Shown here piece by piece: positions 58,385 to 64,000 of a DNA stretch of 64,000 nt. Position numbers and translations under genes: made by a program. The notes under the pieces are model-generated. The model searched no databases. It was not told where the DNA came from and was given only the letters and a program-made list of their open reading frames with translations. Location of the stretch: NCBI GenBank assembly GCA_034401795.1, contig CM067363.1:31825470-31889469 (forward strand). The letters run 5' to 3'. This DNA comes from Chaetoderma sp. LZ-2023a (taxonomy: Eukaryota > Mollusca > Caudofoveata > Chaetodermatida > Chaetodermatidae). The first letter of the stretch is position 1. Every line of letters starts with the position of its first letter.

Positions 58385-60150
58385 TTTACTGTCTATTGGA
58401 ATTACTAAGTGTATATAGGCCTTATGGTATGGTGTAGAGTATGGTAGGGTAGGTCAGGGTAGGGTAAGCTATATCTAAGTCTAGGGTACTCTAAGCTATG
58501 CTAGTCTAAGTTATACTATGCTATAGGCTAAGCTAAACTAGTCTAGGATAAGCTAAACTAGTCTAGGCTAAACTATGCTAATCTACTCTAAGCTACGCTA
58601 GTCTAGGCTAAGCTATGCTATATCTAAGCTAAGCTATGCAATACTAGGCTAGGCTAATCCCTGCAATATTAGTCTAGTCTAAGCTATACTAGTCTAGTCT
58701 AAGCTATACTAGTCTAGGCCAAGCTATATACTAGTCATGCTAAGCTATGCTATACAAACATAGGCTAAGCTATGATATACTAGTCTGCGTTAATCTATGC
58801 TATACTAGTCCAGCCTTTTATGCTATACTAGTCCAGGCTAAGCTATGCTATACTAGTCTAGACTAGGCTATGCTATACTATACTAGTTGGGGTTAAGTTA
58901 TTCTAGTCTAAGCTATGCTATACTAGTCTAGGTCAAGCTATGCTATACTAGTCCACGCTAAGATTTGTTATACTAGTGTAAACTATACTAGTCTAAGCTA
59001 TAATATTCTAAGCTATTCTAGACTAGGCTAAGCTAAGATAAACTCGGATAAGCTAAGTTATACTCGGCTAAGCTAAGCTATCTTCGGTTAAGCTAAGCTA
59101 TGCTGGGATAAGCTAAACTATATCCTGAAAGGCTAAGTTAAGCTATGATGGGCGAAGCTCTATTGGGATAAGCTAAGCTATAGTGGACTAAACTAAGGTA
59201 CGCTCTACTGGGTTAAACTACGCTATACCATGATATGTTAAGATAAACTAGACTAAACTAAGTTATACTCGGCTAAGCTAAGCGATCCTTGGCCAATCTA
59301 TGCTGGGATAAGCTAATCTCTACCGGACTAGGCTAAGTTAGACTATGATAGGCTAACCTATACTGGTATAAGCTAAGCTATACTGGGATAAGCTAAGCTT
59401 TAAAGGGATAATCTATGCTGTACTAGGCTAAGCTAATATAAACTAGGCTAGGCTATGTTATACTCAGCTAAGCTAAGGTTAGCTATCCTCAGCTAAGCTA
59501 AGCTATACTCGGCTAACCTTGAGATTTACTCGACTAAGCTAACTTAAGATTTTTCCTGGTAAGCCAAGTTAGTCTAAGATATACTCCGCCAAGCTAAGTT
59601 ATAATAAGGTAAGCTAACCTGTGCTCGTCTACACTAAGTTATGCTAGAAGGAGCTAAGGTATGCTATGCTAAGTTATGCTAGTGTAAGCTAAGCTATGCG
59701 ACTCTATACAAAGCTATACCAGTTTAAACTAACATATGTTAAGCTTTGTTAGTCTAAGCTAGACTATGTTATGCTTTGTTAGTCTAAGCTAATCTATGTT
59801 ATGCTATGTTAGGCTAAGTTAAGCTAAGATAGTCTAATCTAAGTCATGGTAAGCTAAGCTAAGCGAAGCTTTGTTAAGTAAGCCTAAGCTATGCTAGCCT
59901 ACGCTAAGACAAGCTATGCTAAGCTAAGCTATGTTAAGATAGTCTAAGCTAGCATATACTAAGCTATGCTAAGCTAATCTATGCTAGTCTAAGTTATGCT
60001 AGTTCAGTCTAAACTGGACTATCTAGGCCTAAGCAAAAATATATAATCTATGATCACTAGGCATATGGCTACTTTAGGCTAAGCTAGCCTAGATGCTACG
60101 TCTATGGTAACCTATAGTGGCCTGGATAGACTACAAAGATTTCCCTAGAC
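58385..60150. repeat. Degenerate (TAAGC)n satellite, unit 3
   Basis: Orthologous to the unit-2 array almost base for base. Confidence 0.95.
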
Positions 60151-60155
60151 TAGGC

Positions 60156-60332
60156 AAAGCTAGGCTAGTCTAGGCTAGGCTAGGCTAGGCCAGGCTAGGC
60201 TAGGCTAGGCTAGGCTAGGCTAGGCTAGGCTAGGCTAGGCTAGGCTAGGCTAGGCTAGGCTAGGCTAGGCTAGGATAGGCTAGGCTAGGTTAGGCTAGGC
60301 TAGGCTAGGCTAGTCTAGGCTAGGCTAGGCTA
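60156..60332. repeat. Homogeneous (TAGGC)n tract, unit 3
   Basis: About 175 bp, roughly 80 bp shorter than unit 2 despite otherwise near-identical flanks. Confidence 0.96.
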
Positions 60333-60649
60333 AACTGGGATTGTTAGGCCTAGAGGATGCTGGAGTAGTCTAAGCTGAACTAGTCATGCATAGGCTAGAG
60401 TTCACAAGCTATACCTAGGCCAGCCTATGTAGCTCTCTATTTTTAGATTGTCGATAGAGATCCAAGCGAACCAAACAGTTAATTTGGAGTCATTTCATGA
60501 GAGTCAGGATTTGAGTTATCGATTCCTTCTTGAAACACTCTATAGGATTTCAGATTATGTGAAATATCCTCTTCCTCTTAAGGAAGCGGCCCCTTTTGCA
60601 AATACTATGAAGTCTAGAGTATGGTAAAGTGGTTGGGGTCTACCTTTGC

Positions 60650-61630
60650 ATTAGCTCGGCCGTAGCCAGGCTTGACTAGGCCGTAGCCAGGCTTAGCTAA
60701 GCTTTACCTAGGCTATAGCCATGCTTGATTAGGCCTTATCCAGGCTTAGCTAGGTCTTACCTAGGCCATAGCCAGGCTTGATTAGGCCTTATCCAGACTG
60801 GCTGACTACGGCGAAGGTATATATAATGCATAGTAAAGCATGGAAAATGCCTAGCTTTGCTAATGCCTACATAATCCTAGATACGGTGTAAGTAAGCCCT
60901 AGCCAAGTTTAGCTAAGTTCAAAGTAAGGCCGTTAATCCTACCTAAGTATGGCTACTGCCTATCTAAGCCTGGTTATGGCCTACAGAATGACTAGTCAAT
61001 CCTGGCGAAGACCTAGGTAGGCATAGAAAATCATGTTTGAAGCATAGGTAATGCCTTGCAAAGCCTATCTAAGGGTCTAGTCCAGCTGACCTAGGTACGG
61101 CCTGGCAAAGCCTGGCTACGGCCTAGAGAATTCTTCTCAGGCCAAGGCTAATTAAGACCTAGGTAAACTGGCTATGGCATAGTGAAGGCCTATTCAATCC
61201 CGGCTAAGGCCTAGGTAAGGCAGAGCCAGGCCAAGCTACAGTCTAGCCACACCTGTCTAAGACACACCTATCCGGCAGGCACATGCCGTTGTTTCAATGT
61301 TTAAATCACGTCATGACGTGATTTCAACGTGGATTCAACGTTGAAACAATGCCATGCGCCTGCTGGGTAAGGCCTATATAAGGCCTAGTTAAGCCCAGTT
61401 AAGCACTAAGTAGGCGTAGATAAAGCCCAGATAAGGCCTAGGCAAGCCGAGATAAGGCCCAGCTATGGCATATGTAAGGGCTAATCAAGCGTGGCTAATG
61501 CCTAGATAAAGCCTAGGTAAGGCCTAGATAAGGCCTATCCAAGTCTAGCTAATGCCTAGATAAGCTATCCAAGCCTAGATTAAGCCTAGATGAGGCCTAA
61601 CTCTGGCGTAGTCAAGCCTGGCCAATGTCA
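60650..61630. repeat. Second satellite (AGGCCTAG-based), unit 3
   Basis: Same as unit 2. Confidence 0.85.
61272..61366. mobile_element. Hairpin MITE inside the satellite, unit 3
   Basis: Same hairpin as 48067-48162 with one arm substitution (caatgtttaaatc). Confidence 0.82.
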
Positions 61631-61693
61631 AGTTAAAGTCTCTGAGATCTCGATACCGCCAAATTCATTTAGATTACACTCGACATCGATGCT

Positions 61694-62895
61694 ATGTGCA
61701 CGAACATTGACATCGAAAAAGGTCTGAATTCTGTCCGTAAAGCATTTAAAAAATACCCCGATAATAATAGGCCCACTGACGAAGTATTAGCCCTCTTAGA
61801 GCTAAGTTTGAAGGGCAATGATTTTGAATTCACGGGTGAAACATATCAACAAATTTGCGGTTGCGCAATGAGTAAACGTTTCAGTCCAAGTGTTGCCAAC
61901 ATCTATATAACAGAGTGGGAGGAGGACGCACTTAACAAATGTCCGAAACAACGCCTCTTTGGATGCGCTTAGCACATGTCTGAAACAATCGCTCTTTTAC
62001 CGCAGGTACCTCGATGATATTTTCATTATTTGGCATCATACAAAGGAAGAATCTAATGAATTTTTCGCCATTTTGAACAATCATAATCCAAATATCAAGC
62101 TAAAAGCTAATTATATTGATCAGATGTCCGTATAATTCTTAGATGTGACTCTATACAAAGGTGTAAAGTATGACACAACTGGCCACCTTGATTACAAAGT
62201 ATATTTTAAGCCCACAGATTCGCATCAATTACTGCACAAGAAATCTTTCCACCCGCCTCATACCTTTAAAGGAATTGTAAAATCACAAATCATCCATTTT
62301 CATTGAAATTCGAGTGATAGAAAAAACTTTGAATCTGCATGCTCCCTCTTGTTCAAGGCACTCAAACCGAGATGGTATTCATCTAGATTTTTGCGCAAAG
62401 TTAAATCTGAAACTTTACAGGATTTGGAAACTGTCCCTGATAATGCTACAGATCACAGGCCTAACAAGATTCGCCACACTCGTCCAATTACAGGCGTAGG
62501 CGAATCTCGGAAATGTGGAAAGAGAAGGTGTAAATTCGACCCATTTCTACCAAATCAAAAGACATTTGTGCGCTTTCAGAACAAATTTCAAATCCATTCT
62601 AATTTAGATTGCGATTCCGAAAACGTGATTTATTTAATATCTTGCAAATTATGACAAAAACAGTATGTCGGTGAAACTAAATGCCCATTAAGATGGTGAG
62701 CAACTAGACACCGTTGCGATATTAGACATGAAAAAGACACGCATGCCACTGAATACTTTAATCTATCTGGTCATTCAGTCACCCGAGACTTCGAAATTAT
62801 ACCTATTGAACAACCACCTCAATCATTTTGGATTTTAGAACTCCAACCACTGCTGCATGTCTCGGATACTGTGATCTGTGTTGTCCTGACTGGCC
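61694..62895 (+). pseudogene. Penelope-like element fragment: RT core plus GIY-YIG (unit 3)
   Basis: Same structure and same lesions as unit 2, including the internal micro-duplication before RYLDDIF, the stop before FLDV and the stop after SCKL. The lesions therefore predate the last duplication. The right end crosses into unit 4. Confidence 0.9.
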
Positions 62896-64000
62896 TTGGT
62901 GCCTCTTTGAGAAGCAGAACTTTATAGCATAGGGAAAGCTGAGTCTCCGGATCGCCGTCTTTCTCACCTCATCTTGCTTATGCCTAGTCCGCTGTTGCCG
63001 CCTCCCCACAACCGCTGTGTGCAATCTTAACACTGAGACCTAATTTGCAGTGCTTAACACCGTTCCACGTGGAAGTATTTCTAGAAGGCTTCGGCTTTGT
63101 TCTGCACTAGTGCACATCAGATGCACCCTGAAGAAAATCCACCATGGACCAGCTTTCTCCGTTGACTAATGACAATTCTTTTAGACCTCTTGGTTGGTGG
63201 TCAGAATAAAACTGTTAGTTATGTGACACTGTGCCTATCACTTGTTAATCTTGGCTACCGAATCCGATAACCACTGCATGAACGGGAATCCTCTCATCGT
63301 ACTAGACCACAGTGACGCCTCGACTCAATGGAGATTCCCTAACCTCGTTCCTCTTTAACTTATACGCGCTGGTGACTGGTGCAACTCAGAAAGCTCGCCC
63401 TTGGACTGCACCAAACACTTTTTTAGATCGTTCAAGCTGGTCTTCGTATTTGAGCAAAAGATTTGCCTGACTTTGCGATGGTAGAGGTTCTTACTAGACC
63501 TAACCGATCGTGGCCTTCTGCGGCCGCTTGAGGCCTTAAACCACAAAACACATAGGTTAGCTAAACTACTGCCAAACATGGGATCCCCTAAATTGCTAGA
63601 AGTAGGCACACACTGAAGGCACCCGTCTGGACACCTGAGAAAATCAGATCAACCAGGTGGGACCCACTAACAACGTCTAGTGAAGATTTCCCATTCGACC
63701 TCTCATTAAAGTAGAAAGCATCCCTTGTTCTGCTCCTAAGCGGAACTTTTCAAATTAATATTAGTACCAATGATTCTCATGACCAAAAAGCCTCTTATAG
63801 ATTGATCAGATGATTAGTGACCATTAACAACATAACGACCACAAGCGGAATTACGCTGCATCTCAGCCCCCAAACTCCTGACAACGAGAATGCAAATTGC
63901 TCATCTCGCCACCAGTTTGCGCACTTTTTGGCCGACAATAAACACCATGCATGAAACCACTAGATCAGATATAGCTTAATACCGCCCTCATGACTTTTCT
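62839..64000 (+). repeat. Array unit 4, first 1.16 kb only
   Basis: Begins at aactccaacc (62839), follows unit 3 closely, and is cut by the window end before the LINE remnant. The array continues beyond this window. A further receptor would be expected near window coordinate 69,000-70,000 if the unit is complete. Confidence 0.93.
63355..63609 (-). pseudogene. Copy of the conserved minus-strand frame (unit 4)
   Basis: Same frame as 50149-50403 with few changes. Confidence 0.35.

Larger units (their letters stand above)
49634..62838 (+). repeat. Array unit 3 (13.2 kb)
   Basis: From aactccaacc at 49634 to 62839. Near-identical to unit 2; differences are scattered substitutions plus length changes in the triplet and TAGGC tracts. 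It contains receptor C. Confidence 0.95.

Overview
This is an animal nuclear sequence, AT-rich and dense in transposons, with intron-split genes and no prokaryotic organisation. The mix of hAT, Penelope-like and LINE remnants, foldback MITEs, pyrimidine-rich minisatellites and a lineage-expanded intronless rhodopsin-type GPCR suggests a marine lophotrochozoan, probably a mollusc. That assignment is inference. The repeat at about 7915-8350, ending in a (GACA)n tract and a short TACCGG palindrome, is of a style I associate with molluscan intergenic DNA.

Left part (1-19.9 kb). The only host gene I can name is RPS27 on the minus strand. Exon 1 (ATG CCT, 12660-12665) follows a terminal-oligopyrimidine start, and exon 2 (9757-9865) has intact splice sites. 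Exons 3 and 4 are not visible down to base 1, so intron 2 is at least 9.7 kb or the gene is broken. That intron holds a hAT transposon (1081-7470) which was itself interrupted by a second hAT (2003-6967). Each is bounded by a perfect 8-bp target-site duplication. The inner element carries a nearly complete transposase with one frameshift inside its BED zinc finger. A broken copy of a repeat-associated gene lies at 14092-15040 (-). From 15.2 to 19.6 kb the DNA is almost wholly tandem repeats with units of 3, 4, 33 and about 65 bp plus a T-rich tract.

Right part (19.9-64 kb). A decayed GPCR gene (20138-20912) precedes a head-to-tail array of large units: 22688-36290, 36291-49633, 49634-62838 and a partial fourth from 62839. 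Each unit is 13.2-13.6 kb. In order, each contains a minus-strand LINE remnant, a triplet microsatellite, a second minus-strand reverse-transcriptase remnant, a TCTCGCGAGA plus TATA promoter, one intact intronless GPCR (337-342 aa) on the plus strand, two palindromic repeats with clustered TGACGTCA sites, a pentamer-based (TAAGC/TAGGC)n satellite with a hairpin element inside it, and a Penelope-like element fragment. Units 2 and 3 share several derived deletions and are nearly identical, so they arose from the most recent duplication.

The array is best read as an expanding receptor locus in which promoter, receptor and repeats are copied together. By my count receptors A and B differ by about 23 amino acids but only about 5 silent sites, with the changes concentrated before and within TM1-TM3. 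Receptors B and C differ by 2 amino acids and about 5 silent sites. All family assignments rest on motifs read by eye; no database search was possible.
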